A stretch of DNA of 64,000 bases from an uncultured delta proteobacterium (GCA_900696455.1 CAADGB010000043.1:1-64000), one strand, 5' to 3'; positions 19,404 to 30,314 are shown, counted from the first letter of the stretch. Program-made: numbers and translations. Notes: a model not told the origin generated them from the sequence alone.

Positions 19404-22400
19404 GTGAACGACTACCTGCGCCTCTTGCTCGAAGCCTCCGACGAGGAGTCGGCGGAGCCGCGCGAGCGCCGGCCGGCGCCCGGGAAGGTGGCGCTCACCT
19501 CGCACGTGCAGGCCGACGAGCGGCGCGCGCAGACGTACGCCTCGATCGACGGGGTCGGCTACCTCTCGCAGCCGGTGCAGCGAAGCGCGCGCGAGAGCGT
19601 CGCACACGAAGATCCGTTCGCGATGCACCTCCTCGATCGGCCGGCCAGCGCGGTTCACGCCGCAGCGGCGCACGGGACCGAGGGACCGGCCCAGGCCCTC
19701 CCTCACCTCGATCGGATCCAGTCATCGTTCGGCCATCACGACGTGACGAACGTGAAGGCGCACGTCGGCGGAGCGGCGGCGGAGGCGAGCGAGGCGATGG
19801 GCGCCACGGCGTACGCGTCGGGCGACGACGTCGCCTTCGCGAGCGAGCCCGACGTACACACGGCCGCGCACGAGGCGGCGCATGTCGTGCAGCAGGCGAG
19901 CGGCGCCGTGCAGCTCGCGGACGGCGTCGGCGCCGAGGGCGACGCGTACGAGCGCCATGCCGACGCCGTCGCCGATCGGGTCGTCGCGGGCGAGTCGGCG
20001 GAGGCGCTGCTCGACGAGGTCGTGAGCGTCTCGTCGGCGCCCGCTTCGCCCGCGGTGCAGCGTCAGGCGAAGGGAGTCAGCGGCGGCGGCGGCAAGCGCG
20101 CAGCGAGCGGGATCGCGGACGCGGCGCGCTGGGTGTCAGAGACGGCCGGGCTCGCACACGAGGCTCTGAGGGGGAAGTCGTTCCCGGAGTCGGCGCTCGC
20201 GCGGCTCGACGATGCGCTCGATGCGCTCGGCGATGCGCTCCACGGCCACGCGGGCGATCGACCGGCAGCCGATGATCGTGCCGTCCAGCAGGCGTTGCGC
20301 GCCGCGCGCCAGGTCGCCGACGACCTCGCCCGCCGCTCGGGTCCGATGAGCGAGCGCGCAGCGTCGTTGAGCGGCCGGATCGCGGCGATCGGCCGGCTCG
20401 CGAGCGCGCCCGACGGCGGCGCACGCGGCCCGGCCGACCTCTCCCCGGCGGAGCTTCTGACGCAGGGCGACACGAGCCTGGACCAACTGGCGGCGGCACG
20501 CGAGCTGGCGGCGACGATGGCGATCGACGATTCCGGGCTCGCGCAGGCGATCGAGACGACCGAGGCATGGCGCGACGAGCTGGCGGCGCCCGACGCGACG
20601 GCGGCCGATGCGAAGCGGCTCTCGAACGCCGTGCTCGGGCAGCAGGCGGTGCTGTTCGAGCTGTCGACCGAGATGAGCGAGATCGTCGCGACGCCGTCCG
20701 TATCGAACGCGGCCGTACTCGCGGCGTACCTCGCCGCCATGGCGAAGTCGACCGAGAGGCGGACCATCGTCGCGCCGTACGTCGAGCGTGCGCGCTACCT
20801 GCGCCGGGCCCGTCCGCTGGCGCGCGCGGCGGTGTCGGTCGACGCGAGCGCCACCGATGTGGCCGCGATCGGTGCGTACGATCCGAAGGTCGGCAAGGAG
20901 GCGCGACGCGAGCAAGCGGCGGTCGAGGCCGCGTTCGGGCGGGCGCTGGCGGCCGGGAACAAGGCGAGCGACTACCAGCTTCGCAAGGTCGAGGTGGACG
21001 CGCGCGAGCTCGCCGCCAAGAACGCGACGCGCAAGCTGGAGACGGAGGCGCGCGCGCTCGAACGGTCGCTCGCCGCCTTGTCGGGCGGGGTGAACACGTT
21101 CGATTACGAGCTGGCGAACCTGCGCACCGATCTGGTCTCGCTGGCCGAGAACCTCCCGATCCTGCGTGAACGGTACCAGCGCGATGTGGCCAAGGCCGAC
21201 GACGAGCACGGCGCGTCGGCGGAGGGACCGTGGAAGATCCTGCGCGCCAAGGAGCGGGCGCTCGACGCGCTGGAGCAAAAGACCCGCGCGCTCGTCGCGC
21301 GCGGGGACTTCCTGGAGACGCTCGACCAAGCGTACCAGAAGCAGAAGGACGCGCAGGTCCGCCTGTTCGCGCAGCAACTGCTCTCGACCATCGCGCTCAC
21401 GCTCGCCGGTAACGTGGCTGCCTCGATGGCGCGCGGCGCCGCCGAGGGAGCGTGGATGGCCCGCGCTGCGCGCGCTGGCATGACCGAGGCGGAGATGGCC
21501 GCGGTCACGGCGCGCGCGCAGTCGTTCGGCGTGGCGGCCGGGTTCGCGGCCGACGTCACGGTGAACACGCTCGGGCAGAAGCTCCAGGGCGACGGCGCGT
21601 CGCTCGTCACCATCCTCACCGTCAACGTGGTGAGCCCGCTCGCGCTGGGGAAGGTCACGCGCGCCTTCGCGCCGCTGGCCAAGGTCAACAAGGCCGCGTC
21701 GAGGTGGAGGAAGGCGAGCGGTTGGCTGGTCGAGGCCGCGTACGACAAGCTCGCGCTCTCGGTCGAGATGATCACCGGCGCGGCCGTCGACTACGCGTCG
21801 CGGATCCTGCTCGGCGCGCACGCGCAGAACCCGACCGATCAGCAGGCCGAGGAGTGGCTCTTGCAGGGCGCGGCGATGGCGATCGGCCGGCACATGTCGG
21901 CGCGCAGCCAGACCATCGTCTCCAAGCTGGAGAGGCTCCAGACGACGAGCCGCCGCTCGTTCTCCGATCTCGTCACGCGCGCGCGCGGGCTCGGCGGCGA
22001 GGGCGCCACGGTCGCGGGCTCGGGCGACATCGCGGCGGCGAACCGGCTGCTCGCCAGGTACGAGCGGATCCTCACCGACCGGGCGCTCGCGACGGCGGGC
22101 GCCTTCGACGACGCGCCGACGAGCGACCGCCTCGCGCGGCTCGGGCTCGAGACGCTCGTCCCGGATCGGGTCTTCGAGGGCACGCCGGATCAGGTGGCGC
22201 GCGCGTTGGAGATCGTCCGAGCCGGCGGCGACCCGCCGAAGGTGCACGCGCAGGCCGACGGCGGCTACCGCTACCACGTCGTCGGCGCCGATGGCGGTGT
22301 GGTCGAGCTCGTCGCGCGTCCGCCCGCGACGGGCGGGCGTGGGGGCGGTGGGCACGGTCGCGGCGGCGGCGGCGGTGGCGATGGCGTCGACCCGTCGGGC

Positions 22401-25340
22401 GTCGGGCCGAAGCCGCGCCCCCCCGAGCAGGTGAAGGCGGATGTCGAGCGGGCCTCGTTGCGCGCGGCGAACATGGCCGGCGGCGTGAAGGTCGAAGATG
22501 GCGGCGTGCTGCGCCTGCCCCAGGGCGAGCACGGGTTCGCCGTGAAGGTGAAGGTCGCCGACCTCGGGGCGAAGGGAGGCGCGTACAAGCTCGCGCTCCA
22601 CGGTGACGGCGCGGTCCTGACCGTGTCGCGTCGCGCGCGGCCGGAGCAGGTCGAGCGCGCGATGGCGCGCGGGTTGACGGAGGCGATGGCGAAGACCGAG
22701 CGCATCCGCGCCGGCAAGCCGCTCGACGTGCCGAGCGCGCTCGGCAAGAACGCGAAGGGCGAGTTCCTGTCGCCGGAGGACATGGGCAAGATCGCCGAGC
22801 TGCGCGTGATGCGGCGGCAGCTCGACGAGGCGACGGCCGAGGGGCCGGCGAGGGCGGAGGAGGCGAAGCGTCTCGGCGCGGAGATCCAGGCGTTCGAGAA
22901 GCAGCTCGGGATGGCCGACTCGTCGGATGCATCCATGCACCGCCGGCGGATGGTCGAGACGCAGGTCGTCGTCCAGAACGACCGGGCGCGCCGCGAGCGG
23001 GCGAAGGCGACGCTCGATGGCGACCGTGGCCACTCCGGCATCGAGGTGCACAGCCACTTCATGGGCGTCGTCGACACCGAGGTGTTCCGGCGGAAGGCGG
23101 CGGAGGCCGCTCACGGCGAGGACAACGGCTCGTGGGTGCCGGTGCTCGATCAGCTCGCGACGCTTCGCAAGTACAAGCACGCCTACGACGCGGATGGAGC
23201 CATCAGCAAGCGTTCCGTCGCGGGAGATGCCTACGAGATCGTCATCGACGCGCGCGATCGCATCAGGTCACTCGTTGACCAGCAGAAGGATGCGAAGAGC
23301 GACGCGGCCAAGGATGCGATCCAGGAACGGATCGAGATGCTCGCGAAGGACGCCGTCGCGGCGGCGCTCACCGCCACGCCGCGCACCGACTTCAACAGCG
23401 CCTACGAGATGCGCGACGAGCTGGTGAAGGGGACGTTCGCCGGCCAGCGTCCGAAGGCCACGGGCGACGAGGCCGCGGACAAAGCGGCCACGGCCGAGTA
23501 CGAAGCGCGCTCGTACGACGAGTACACGCGCGAGGCCATCCGCCGGCTCGCCCGGGATCGGATCGGCTATACCGAGCAGAGCAACAGTGCCAAGAAGATG
23601 GCGCAGCGGTTCGGTGCCGAGCGCGTGCGCCGCATCCTGGACGAGTTGATCGCGGCGGGCGAGATCCGGCCCGGCGAGGTCGACATCCGCTTCCTCACCA
23701 TGATCCCGACCCGTCACTTCGGGGAGCGGGTGGACGGCAACCCGGAGGAGTCGCACGCCGGACGCGAGCTGGATCCGATCGTCGGGAAGGACGGGAAGAG
23801 GACGTCCGGGTTCGAGAAGAAGGTCGACGCGATGGTCGAGCAGGTGCTCGCGCGCGGCGATACACCCGGCGCCGACATCGCGAGCCTTGAACTCTACCAC
23901 TTCGACGCGCAGGGCCGCGAGGCGTTCAAGCTGATGTACCGGGGGCTCGCCGCTGCGGCTCGCCAGCGCGGGCAGCAGGTCGTGCTTCGCCCTCACGTCG
24001 GCGAGGGAGCGGTCGACAACGCGGCCGGCAAGCCGTTCTCGCGAGATCACGATCGGAAGCGCACGGCGGAGGGCGAGCTGACCCACCAGGCGCGCGCGAA
24101 GCACAACATCGATCAGCTCCTCACGGCGCTCGCCGAGCTGCGCGCGAGTGGCGACCTCGACCCGACACTGGTCGTCCTCCGCTTCGGGCACGCCACGGTC
24201 TCAACCCCGGAGCAGGTACAGCGCATGAACGCGCTCGGCGTGATCGCCGAGGTCAACCTGGGCAGCAACGTCCGGACGGGCTCCGCCGATCAGACGGTGC
24301 GCGGGACCGACGGCGAGACCTCCCCCGTCGAGCAGTTCGGGGAGCACGCGCTACCGACCATGCTCTACTACGACACGCAGGTCATCCTTTCGACGGACGC
24401 CCACGACGTGATGCAGACGACCATGCGCGGCGAGTACGAGCGGGGCCACCGGATCATCGAGGAGATCCTGGCCGGCGAGCGCAAGGTGCGCGTGCGCTCC
24501 GCGGACGCAGGCGAACGAGGCAAACCCGCCGGTGACGGGACCGAGGATCGCTGGCTGTCCATCGAGGAGATGACCGCGGTCGAGCGCGAGCGCTTCACGC
24601 ACGCGTACGAGAAGCTCCACGCCGACGCGGAGGCGTACTACACGCACCGGCCGCGCCCCGAGGCAGGCTCGGCGAGGAGCCAACCCGGTCCGGCGTCGCC
24701 GGCCGGCGGCGCCCACTGGACGGACACGGCCCGCGAGCACGGGCTGCGAGCCATCGAGGGGCAGCGTCGCTTCGCCGGGACGCGGGCGGACGTGGAGCGC
24801 GCGGTCGCGGCGTTCCGGAAGAAGGGTGCCACGGTCCTGCCGATCCACGATGACGCCGGAACGATCCGCTACCGGGTGACGTCGCGGGACGGACGCGCGC
24901 AGCTGGAGCTGGAGGGCTGGAACGAGCATCACCCCTCGTATCTCCCCGAGCCCGATCTCGACCTGCCCGATCGCACGGACCCGAAGATCCGACAGTGGTA
25001 CAACGACGCGGTGAAGGGCATCCCGGCGCTCGACGCGCGATGGCGCGGCGACGGTGTTCCAGTGGAGGAGCGCGCGCGCCGGGCGTACACGATTCGACAC
25101 CACGCGCGCATCCAGGCCCGGCAGATGATGCTGAAGGAGTCCGAGGTCGCCGGGCTGCACGTTCGCGACGCCGTCGTGCACGGCGATCAGGACGGTCCGT
25201 CATTCGACCAGCTCGTCGAGCAGAACATGGCGAAGGGCATGACCCGCGAGGAGGCCCTCGAAGCGATCATCGAGGGCGCGCGCCGCACGAACAAGGACTA
25301 CAACCGCAGGAACAAGGTGAAGGACGGAGGTGAACGGTGA
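19404..25340 (+). CDS. DUF4157 polymorphic toxin-like protein with adenosine-deaminase-like domain
   Basis: A 1978-residue protein. Residues 60-180 form the DUF4157 leader: [31 protein letters not shown] and [12 protein letters not shown], an HExxH-type site at 156-160. DUF4157 marks cargo of extracellular contractile injection systems and related toxins. A long helical region follows, then a Gly-rich linker near 980. Residues about 1210-1700 carry adenosine-deaminase motifs: HSHFMG (His1216, His1218), HVGEG (His1531), FGHAT (His1596), LGSNV and STDAHD (Asp1665). A C-terminal helical segment ends the protein. The proposed activity is Zn-dependent deamination of adenosine-type substrates. GTG 19404 fits the start of similarity ([10 protein letters not shown]). 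The stop overlaps the next GTG. Confidence 0.8.
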   Translation: MNDYLRLLLEASDEESAEPRERRPAPGKVALTSHVQADERRAQTYASIDGVGYLSQPVQRSARESVAHEDPFAMHLLDRPASAVHAAAAHGTEGPAQALPHLDRIQSSFGHHDVTNVKAHVGGAAAEASEAMGATAYASGDDVAFASEPDVHTAAHEAAHVVQQASGAVQLADGVGAEGDAYERHADAVADRVVAGESAEALLDEVVSVSSAPASPAVQRQAKGVSGGGGKRAASGIADAARWVSETAGLAHEALRGKSFPESALARLDDALDALGDALHGHAGDRPAADDRAVQQALRAARQVADDLARRSGPMSERAASLSGRIAAIGRLASAPDGGARGPADLSPAELLTQGDTSLDQLAAARELAATMAIDDSGLAQAIETTEAWRDELAAPDATAADAKRLSNAVLGQQAVLFELSTEMSEIVATPSVSNAAVLAAYLAAMAKSTERRTIVAPYVERARYLRRARPLARAAVSVDASATDVAAIGAYDPKVGKEARREQAAVEAAFGRALAAGNKASDYQLRKVEVDARELAAKNATRKLETEARALERSLAALSGGVNTFDYELANLRTDLVSLAENLPILRERYQRDVAKADDEHGASAEGPWKILRAKERALDALEQKTRALVARGDFLETLDQAYQKQKDAQVRLFAQQLLSTIALTLAGNVAASMARGAAEGAWMARAARAGMTEAEMAAVTARAQSFGVAAGFAADVTVNTLGQKLQGDGASLVTILTVNVVSPLALGKVTRAFAPLAKVNKAASRWRKASGWLVEAAYDKLALSVEMITGAAVDYASRILLGAHAQNPTDQQAEEWLLQGAAMAIGRHMSARSQTIVSKLERLQTTSRRSFSDLVTRARGLGGEGATVAGSGDIAAANRLLARYERILTDRALATAGAFDDAPTSDRLARLGLETLVPDRVFEGTPDQVARALEIVRAGGDPPKVHAQADGGYRYHVVGADGGVVELVARPPATGGRGGGGHGRGGGGGGDGVDPSGVGPKPRPPEQVKADVERASLRAANMAGGVKVEDGGVLRLPQGEHGFAVKVKVADLGAKGGAYKLALHGDGAVLTVSRRARPEQVERAMARGLTEAMAKTERIRAGKPLDVPSALGKNAKGEFLSPEDMGKIAELRVMRRQLDEATAEGPARAEEAKRLGAEIQAFEKQLGMADSSDASMHRRRMVETQVVVQNDRARRERAKATLDGDRGHSGIEVHSHFMGVVDTEVFRRKAAEAAHGEDNGSWVPVLDQLATLRKYKHAYDADGAISKRSVAGDAYEIVIDARDRIRSLVDQQKDAKSDAAKDAIQERIEMLAKDAVAAALTATPRTDFNSAYEMRDELVKGTFAGQRPKATGDEAADKAATAEYEARSYDEYTREAIRRLARDRIGYTEQSNSAKKMAQRFGAERVRRILDELIAAGEIRPGEVDIRFLTMIPTRHFGERVDGNPEESHAGRELDPIVGKDGKRTSGFEKKVDAMVEQVLARGDTPGADIASLELYHFDAQGREAFKLMYRGLAAAARQRGQQVVLRPHVGEGAVDNAAGKPFSRDHDRKRTAEGELTHQARAKHNIDQLLTALAELRASGDLDPTLVVLRFGHATVSTPEQVQRMNALGVIAEVNLGSNVRTGSADQTVRGTDGETSPVEQFGEHALPTMLYYDTQVILSTDAHDVMQTTMRGEYERGHRIIEEILAGERKVRVRSADAGERGKPAGDGTEDRWLSIEEMTAVERERFTHAYEKLHADAEAYYTHRPRPEAGSARSQPGPASPAGGAHWTDTAREHGLRAIEGQRRFAGTRADVERAVAAFRKKGATVLPIHDDAGTIRYRVTSRDGRAQLELEGWNEHHPSYLPEPDLDLPDRTDPKIRQWYNDAVKGIPALDARWRGDGVPVEERARRAYTIRHHARIQARQMMLKESEVAGLHVRDAVVHGDQDGPSFDQLVEQNMAKGMTREEALEAIIEGARRTNKDYNRRNKVKDGGER

Positions 25341-26875
25341 GCGCTCCCAAGCTCGAGCCGCACGTCATCGAGACCCCGGGTCCCACGCGTGGCTCGGCGG
25401 AGTTGCGCCGGTGGGCCGCGAAGCACCCGTGTGCCTGTGGCCACGCGGACGTCGAATCGCTTCGCTACCGCGTGGGCAATCTCCCCGATGGACGCGTCCT
25501 CGCCCAGCTACACGGCACGTGCCCGTCGTGCGGGCGACCACGTCGGATCACGTCATGGTTGTTGCGCGATGAGATGCCGCCCCTGATGGACTTTCACCTG
25601 GAGCCTTTCGCGGAGCCATCGCGCCTCATCGGTCCGCACGAGTTCCTGGCCATCGTGCTGCGCGCCGACCTCGACGCCGATCCGGACATGATCGACGTCC
25701 CCACCCTGGACGAACAGTACCCGCTCAACGCGCGGGCGCTCGAAGGGATCAACGAGCTGGCCAAGTTCCTCCCCGACGGCGCCGACGAGATCCCCGACGC
25801 CGCCTACCAGGGTGACGGCTGGCCGGCCGCGCGTGCCGAGCAGCCCGAGTGCTACACGCGCGCGTGGATCGAGCGCACGCGGGCGCGGCTCGTCGAGCAG
25901 CGCGCACGCTACGAGGCGAACGGGAACCGCGGCACCCCCGACGTCCCGCCGCCGCCGCCCAAGCTAAGGCCCTTCTCGCGCGAGGCGCTGGAGGCGCACC
26001 GCCTCTGGACCGAGAAGGGCGGGCGCGGCCTCGGCCAGCGGCTCACCGTGGCCGACTTCGACGCCACCGGGCTCGAGCTCGACGCCCAGCGACTCTCGGG
26101 GCTCATCGCCGATCACGTCACGTTCGACAAGGCAGACTTCTCGTTCGGCGACCTGGACGCCGCCGAGTGGACGGGCTGCACGGCGCGCGAGGCCGCGTTC
26201 GGCAGCACGCGCGTGGCCGGCGCGACGCTCGTGCGCTGCAACTTCGAGCGCGCGATCATGGGCCTCACCAAGCTCGGCGACTCGAAGATCGTCCTGTGCA
26301 ACTTCGATGGGGCCTACCTGGATCGGTCGACGTGGTACCGGGCGAACGTGCGCGAGTCGAGCTTCCGCGGCGTCCAGTTCGGGAACGCCGCCTTCGACAA
26401 GGCCATCTTCACCGATTGCGACTTCCGAGGCGCCGATTTCTCGCTCGTCACGGAGGATCTACTCGGGACGATCTTCGATGCCCTGTTCCTGCGCTGCGAC
26501 CTGCGGGACACGAAATGGAGAGGGCGCTCGCTCCATCGCGGTCGCTTCATCGACTGCAACTTCGGTGGCTCGTCGGGCCCGCCGTCGGACGTGACCGAGG
26601 TGCAGATCGAGAACCCCGATCTCACGTCCGAGGGCAACGGACCACCGGGTCTCACGCGCGACGACCTCTGTCGCTACTGGAAGATGGACATGGCGAAGGT
26701 CCAGGCCGACGACGATCGGATCCGTGCCTACTGGCGCGAGCGCTTCATCAAGGACCGCATGGATCCCGACGACCCGTATCACGCCGCCCGGCTGGAGAAC
26801 TTCGTCAAGCACCCCGCGTCGTATGATCCCGACTTCGACATCGAGCCAGTCACCGAATGGGTCGACGACGAATGA
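25337..26875 (+). CDS. Zinc-ribbon/pentapeptide-repeat protein, candidate immunity or adaptor
   Basis: A 512-residue protein. The N-terminus has a CxC...CxxC zinc-ribbon-like site (HPCACGHAD near residue 31, [11 protein letters not shown] near 61). The middle is charged. Residues about 245-425 form pentapeptide repeats of the A(D/N)Lxx type ([62 protein letters not shown]). The last 80 residues are acidic. Its GTG overlaps the toxin stop (GTGA), so it is translationally coupled; immunity or loading-adaptor roles are inferred only from this. It is longer and has more domains than usual immunity proteins. Confidence 0.7.
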   Translation: MSAPKLEPHVIETPGPTRGSAELRRWAAKHPCACGHADVESLRYRVGNLPDGRVLAQLHGTCPSCGRPRRITSWLLRDEMPPLMDFHLEPFAEPSRLIGPHEFLAIVLRADLDADPDMIDVPTLDEQYPLNARALEGINELAKFLPDGADEIPDAAYQGDGWPAARAEQPECYTRAWIERTRARLVEQRARYEANGNRGTPDVPPPPPKLRPFSREALEAHRLWTEKGGRGLGQRLTVADFDATGLELDAQRLSGLIADHVTFDKADFSFGDLDAAEWTGCTAREAAFGSTRVAGATLVRCNFERAIMGLTKLGDSKIVLCNFDGAYLDRSTWYRANVRESSFRGVQFGNAAFDKAIFTDCDFRGADFSLVTEDLLGTIFDALFLRCDLRDTKWRGRSLHRGRFIDCNFGGSSGPPSDVTEVQIENPDLTSEGNGPPGLTRDDLCRYWKMDMAKVQADDDRIRAYWRERFIKDRMDPDDPYHAARLENFVKHPASYDPDFDIEPVTEWVDDE

Positions 26876-28011
26876 CCCGGAACCATCGGACGGGCGACTC
26901 CGGCGCGAGCCTGCTCGGCGTCGCGCTCCTCGTCGGTGCCGCGCTCCTCTGGTACTACTGGCGGTCGCTCGAGCGAGCGACCGCCGATCGAACGACGGAG
27001 GACGGCACGCTCTGGTTCTACGCGAGCGATGTCGCTCCCGGCGACGTGCTCGACGGACATGCCGAGATCGACGCCGGGTTGCGAGTCACGATCGCGGGCG
27101 TCGTCGTCAACGGCGCCGGTGGCGAGCAGCTGATCAAAGGGAGGCTTCCCGGCTGGGGCGACCGCATCCAGGTCGAGGTGATCGGTGGATTCGTCCCCAA
27201 GGGCGAGGACCGCGATCGGATCGATTTCACCGTCAGGGTCCCGAACGACGCGCGGCCCGGCGACGTGCTCCCGCTCGACATCTCCGTCGAGTACGTCACC
27301 GCGGAGAACAACTACCTGGGCGGCTTCAAGAACGAGTGGCACGCCGAACGGTTCCGGATCGACGTACCGATCCACAGTCGAACGGCGAGCATCCTTCGCC
27401 GTTCCGGGAAGGCGACCCTCGCCGTGGCCTCGTGGATCGGTGTGGTCGCGCTCCTGGTGGCTGCCTCGCGGTGGTACGGACGCCGGGATCGGACCGCGAG
27501 CCCCGCGTGGCTGCTCCTGCTCGTGCCGCACGCCATCCTGGGCTGGTTCTGGTTCTCGACCCTGGTCGAACACGCGACCCGCCTGCACGGCTGGTGGGTC
27601 GTGCTGCTCTGCTTGATCATCTGGTACCTCGCGTTCGCGGCGGTCTTCCTGGTCACGGCCCGCGACCGCGCGTGCCGCTACACCGTCGTGCAGACGCGAC
27701 TTCCCGTCGCCGAGGGCGATGCCTATCGCGCACCAGGTGCTCCGGTTCCTGCCGTCGAGGTGCACCAGCTCGAAGCGGCCTGGCGTACGGCGGGCTTCGC
27801 CGTCGAGCGGAGACGCGGCGAGCTGCGCGTCTCGCGCTTCGAGGGCGGAAGCGCGCGTGTCCCGATCCCGGCGTCGCAGACGTTCGGTGGTGGCGAGAGT
27901 TTCGAGATCACGAGCGAGGATGCCGACACCGCGCTGGCTCTCATGTCCGCCGCGGCCGGTGTCCTGGGCGAGCTGCGATGGACGGTCGCCTCCCGAGGTC
28001 GACTCCCATGA
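26872..28011 (+). CDS. Four-TM membrane protein with extracytoplasmic beta domain
   Basis: A 379-residue protein. TM1 is near residues 12-30 (LLGVALLVGAALLWYYW). A 150-residue beta-rich extracytoplasmic part follows (DVLDGHAEIDAGLRVTIAGV, GDVLPLDISVEYVTAENNY). Then come three membrane helices (LAVASWIGVVALLVAA, WLLLLVPHAILGWFWF, WWVVLLCLIIWYLAFAAVFL) and a 115-residue cytoplasmic tail. No family recognised. ATGA overlaps on both sides tie it to the pentapeptide and FHA genes. Confidence 0.65.
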   Translation: MTRNHRTGDSGASLLGVALLVGAALLWYYWRSLERATADRTTEDGTLWFYASDVAPGDVLDGHAEIDAGLRVTIAGVVVNGAGGEQLIKGRLPGWGDRIQVEVIGGFVPKGEDRDRIDFTVRVPNDARPGDVLPLDISVEYVTAENNYLGGFKNEWHAERFRIDVPIHSRTASILRRSGKATLAVASWIGVVALLVAASRWYGRRDRTASPAWLLLLVPHAILGWFWFSTLVEHATRLHGWWVVLLCLIIWYLAFAAVFLVTARDRACRYTVVQTRLPVAEGDAYRAPGAPVPAVEVHQLEAAWRTAGFAVERRRGELRVSRFEGGSARVPIPASQTFGGGESFEITSEDADTALALMSAAAGVLGELRWTVASRGRLP

Positions 28012-29102
28012 CCGCGGCCAAGTCCCCACAGTCGACCGATCCCATGAACGGGGACGATGTCATCCGGTTCCCGCCGCCGGCACCGGCCACGGTGCTCCGG
28101 CGGGTCGGCAGCGACGACGGGCCGATCGACCTCACGCGGCTCGGCGACAACACCATCATCGGACGCGTGCCACGCAAGACGGATCCACCGTCGAACGCCG
28201 ACCTGCAACTGGCCTCGACGAAGGTCTCGCTCCTCCATGCAGAGCTGTACCGCAAGGGCCGAACGTGGCGCGTGCGCGACATGGGATCGAGCAACGGCAC
28301 GTACGACGCGGCCGGCGAGTACCACAAGGAGATGGTCATGCTCCCCGGGCGGATCGTCCGGTTCGCCGACGTCCGCATGATCCCGCTCAACCCGGCGCAG
28401 TGCGAGCTGCGCGAGCGGCCCCGGTGGTCCCTCGGCTTCGACCGGCACACCGCGGTCGACGAGGCGCTGAGCGAGATCGCGCACGAGCGACCCGTGGCGC
28501 TCGTCGGGCCGACCGGAAGCGAGCACGAGGCGCTGGCGCGCGCGATCCACGCCGCGTCGGTGCGCAGCAACCTGCCGTTCTTCGTCGTGCCGAACCGGAC
28601 GACATCGCGCCATCAGCTCGTCCCGCATCGCGGCGGGACGGTGTTTCTCGATCTGAACGCGGTCGAGCGCAAGCACATCGCGGCGACGTTCGTGCGGGCG
28701 CTGCTCGGCGCCGGCCCGGAGGCGCCGCTCTACCTGCGGCCGATCATCGCGGCGCGGAGCGAGCGCGACGTGCGCGCGCTGTTCCTCGCGCACACGCCGC
28801 TCGCGCTTCCCACCGTCGAGCTTCCGCCCGTGCGCGACCGGCGCGCGGAGGTCCCGCGCATGCTCGACGAGCTGATGCAGCGCGCGGGCCGCCGCCTGGC
28901 GGATCTGGACGCGACGATGCGGGCCGTGCTCCTGGCCCGGCCATGGAAGCGCAACCTCGAAGAGGTGAGGACCGCCGGCTCCATCCTCGGCGTGTGGTTG
29001 ACCGAGCGCTCGGGGCGCAAGACGGCCGAGAAGGTCGGGCTCAGCCACGAGGGCGTGAACAAGTTCCTGCGTAGCCTCGGGCACGACTTCGGCCGCGAGT
29101 AG
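28008..29102 (+). CDS. FHA-domain protein with degenerate sigma54-activator ATPase domain
   Basis: A 364-residue protein. The FHA domain is at about residues 30-125, with TIIGRVPR, the phosphothreonine-binding style STKVSLLHAEL and MGSSNGTYD. Residues 150-300 resemble a sigma54-type AAA+ domain, but the Walker A is altered (VGPTGSEHEALARAIH, no GK) and Walker B reads GGTVFLDLNAVE where FLDE is normal, so ATP hydrolysis is unlikely. ERHG-like ends are absent; a small helical C-terminus (EKVGLSHEGVNKFLRSLG) looks like a Fis-type HTH. It may bind DNA and phosphorylated partners, perhaps targets of the kinase at 12725. Start overlaps the previous stop (ATGA). Confidence 0.75.
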   Translation: MTAAKSPQSTDPMNGDDVIRFPPPAPATVLRRVGSDDGPIDLTRLGDNTIIGRVPRKTDPPSNADLQLASTKVSLLHAELYRKGRTWRVRDMGSSNGTYDAAGEYHKEMVMLPGRIVRFADVRMIPLNPAQCELRERPRWSLGFDRHTAVDEALSEIAHERPVALVGPTGSEHEALARAIHAASVRSNLPFFVVPNRTTSRHQLVPHRGGTVFLDLNAVERKHIAATFVRALLGAGPEAPLYLRPIIAARSERDVRALFLAHTPLALPTVELPPVRDRRAEVPRMLDELMQRAGRRLADLDATMRAVLLARPWKRNLEEVRTAGSILGVWLTERSGRKTAEKVGLSHEGVNKFLRSLGHDFGRE

Positions 29103-29277
29103 CATCGGCGCGCCGCGCGCGACGCCGATGCGAGCGAGGATCCTCGGCGAGCCTGGCAACTGCCGACCGTTTCTCCGCGCGCCGCTGCCATTCGGGAGGA
29201 TGTGCGCGGCGGTGTTCGTAGTCTGGGGCAAACCGACACGACGCTCCGCCACGTGCGGCGTCAGCCCCGGAGAACAA
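29103..29277. promoter_or_regulatory. Intergenic region carrying 47-bp element, copy 2
   Basis: No gene in this 175-bp gap. The block 29153-29199 matches 19318-19364 at 37 of 47 positions without gaps. It ends 78 bases before the GTG at 29278, itself preceded by GGAG. This suggests that the downstream gene set answers to the same regulator as the toxin operon. Confidence 0.5.
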
Positions 29278-29757
29278 GTGAGCTGCCCCCAGAATCCCGA
29301 CCGCCACGACATCGATGCGCTCGCCTCCTTCACCGACGTGGAGGAGATCGTGCGCGCCCTGGCCTACGCCGAGTTGCGCGCGATCATGCTCGCGTGGGCG
29401 CGCGTGCCCGTGCGGCACCCGTCCGAGCTAGTGCGCGTGGCGATCGATCGCGTCGTCGCCGAAGGCGCCTGCGCCCGCGGGTTCGGTCAGCGACTCCGCG
29501 ACGCCATCCGGGCCGAGACGGCCAGCGCGCTCATGGAAGCGATCGGCAGGGCGGGCCCGGTTCCCTGGCATCGGCCGCTCGCGCCCGGGCAGCTTGGCGA
29601 GGCCGCCGGGCTCGAGGTCATCTTCGACGAAGCGGGCGAGCTCGCCGGCCGCGTACGAGGCAACGACCCGCGCGTGCTCTCGACCGCGGTCGCGCTCACC
29701 GACTACGTGCGCTCGCGCCGCCGCGCGCGCCTGGCGCGGGGGACGACGCCGCCGTGA
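29278..29757 (+). CDS. Hypothetical protein
   Basis: A 159-residue, mostly helical protein with no recognised domain (DVEEIVRALAYAELRAIMLAW, TALTDY-like C-terminus). GTG 29278 was chosen because GGAG lies six bases before it and the upstream extension overlaps the putative regulatory block. The stop overlaps the next GTG. It is first of the second plus-strand set in the toxin region. Confidence 0.55.
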   Translation: MSCPQNPDRHDIDALASFTDVEEIVRALAYAELRAIMLAWARVPVRHPSELVRVAIDRVVAEGACARGFGQRLRDAIRAETASALMEAIGRAGPVPWHRPLAPGQLGEAAGLEVIFDEAGELAGRVRGNDPRVLSTAVALTDYVRSRRRARLARGTTPP

Positions 29758-30314
29758 GCGAACCGCCGGACGTCGACGTGACCGACGATGCGCTCGCAGC
29801 GATGCGCCACGGCGAGCTGGTGGCGATGTTGAACCGGCTCTATGCGGCGGCCGGCGAGCCGGCCATCACCGCAAGCACGGCGAGCGCGTCCTCGGACGGC
29901 GAGCTGCGAGACCGCATCCGCGGCGTGCGACGCCGTCTGCTCGCGAAGGCGAGCGGGCGTCCGCCCGCCGACCCTCTCGACGCGCCCCCGGCCGCCGAGA
30001 GGCCACGCCGTGCGCGGCCAACCGACGACGTGCCCACCCGTCGGCCGTTCGTGGTGCTCGTCTCCGAGGACCAGGCGCTGGCGCGGCGAGCCCGCGCGAG
30101 CTGCGGGCCGCGCGGCGTCGTGCTCGTGTGGGTCGCGTCGCAGGCCACGTTCGCCAAGCTCGTCACGAGCGTCACGCCAACCTACGTCGTCATCGAAGGC
30201 GCCGCCGACCGGATCGACGACGCGAGCGTGCGCGAGCTGTCCGCGCGCGGCGTCCGCTTCCGCTGGTGCCGCAGCACGTCCGAGGCGCTCGATGCCCTCG
30301 CGGAGATCGAATAG
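29754..30314 (+). CDS. Hypothetical protein with receiver-like C-terminal domain
   Basis: A 186-residue protein. Residues 1-65 are helical (ALAAMRHGELVAMLNRLY, RIRGVRRRLLAKA). Residues 95-186 alternate strands and helices (PFVVLVSEDQALARRARA, GVVLVWVASQATFAKLV, PTYVVIEGAADRI, GVRFRWCRSTSEALDAL), recalling a response-regulator receiver fold. The acidic pocket and phospho-acceptor Asp are not convincing, so it may be a pseudo-receiver. Coupled to the previous gene by a GTGA overlap. Confidence 0.5.
   Translation: MSEPPDVDVTDDALAAMRHGELVAMLNRLYAAAGEPAITASTASASSDGELRDRIRGVRRRLLAKASGRPPADPLDAPPAAERPRRARPTDDVPTRRPFVVLVSEDQALARRARASCGPRGVVLVWVASQATFAKLVTSVTPTYVVIEGAADRIDDASVRELSARGVRFRWCRSTSEALDALAEIE

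Noticed and set aside
28144-28400. Active sigma54 enhancer-binding protein
   Set aside because: The Walker A lysine and Walker B glutamate are missing and the GAFTGA loop is not visible.
19404-29102. RADAR-like anti-phage system (ATPase plus adenosine deaminase)
   Set aside because: The deaminase sits in a huge DUF4157 protein and the ATPase-like domain is degenerate and fused to FHA. No RdrA-type ATPase or RdrB-like stand-alone deaminase is present.
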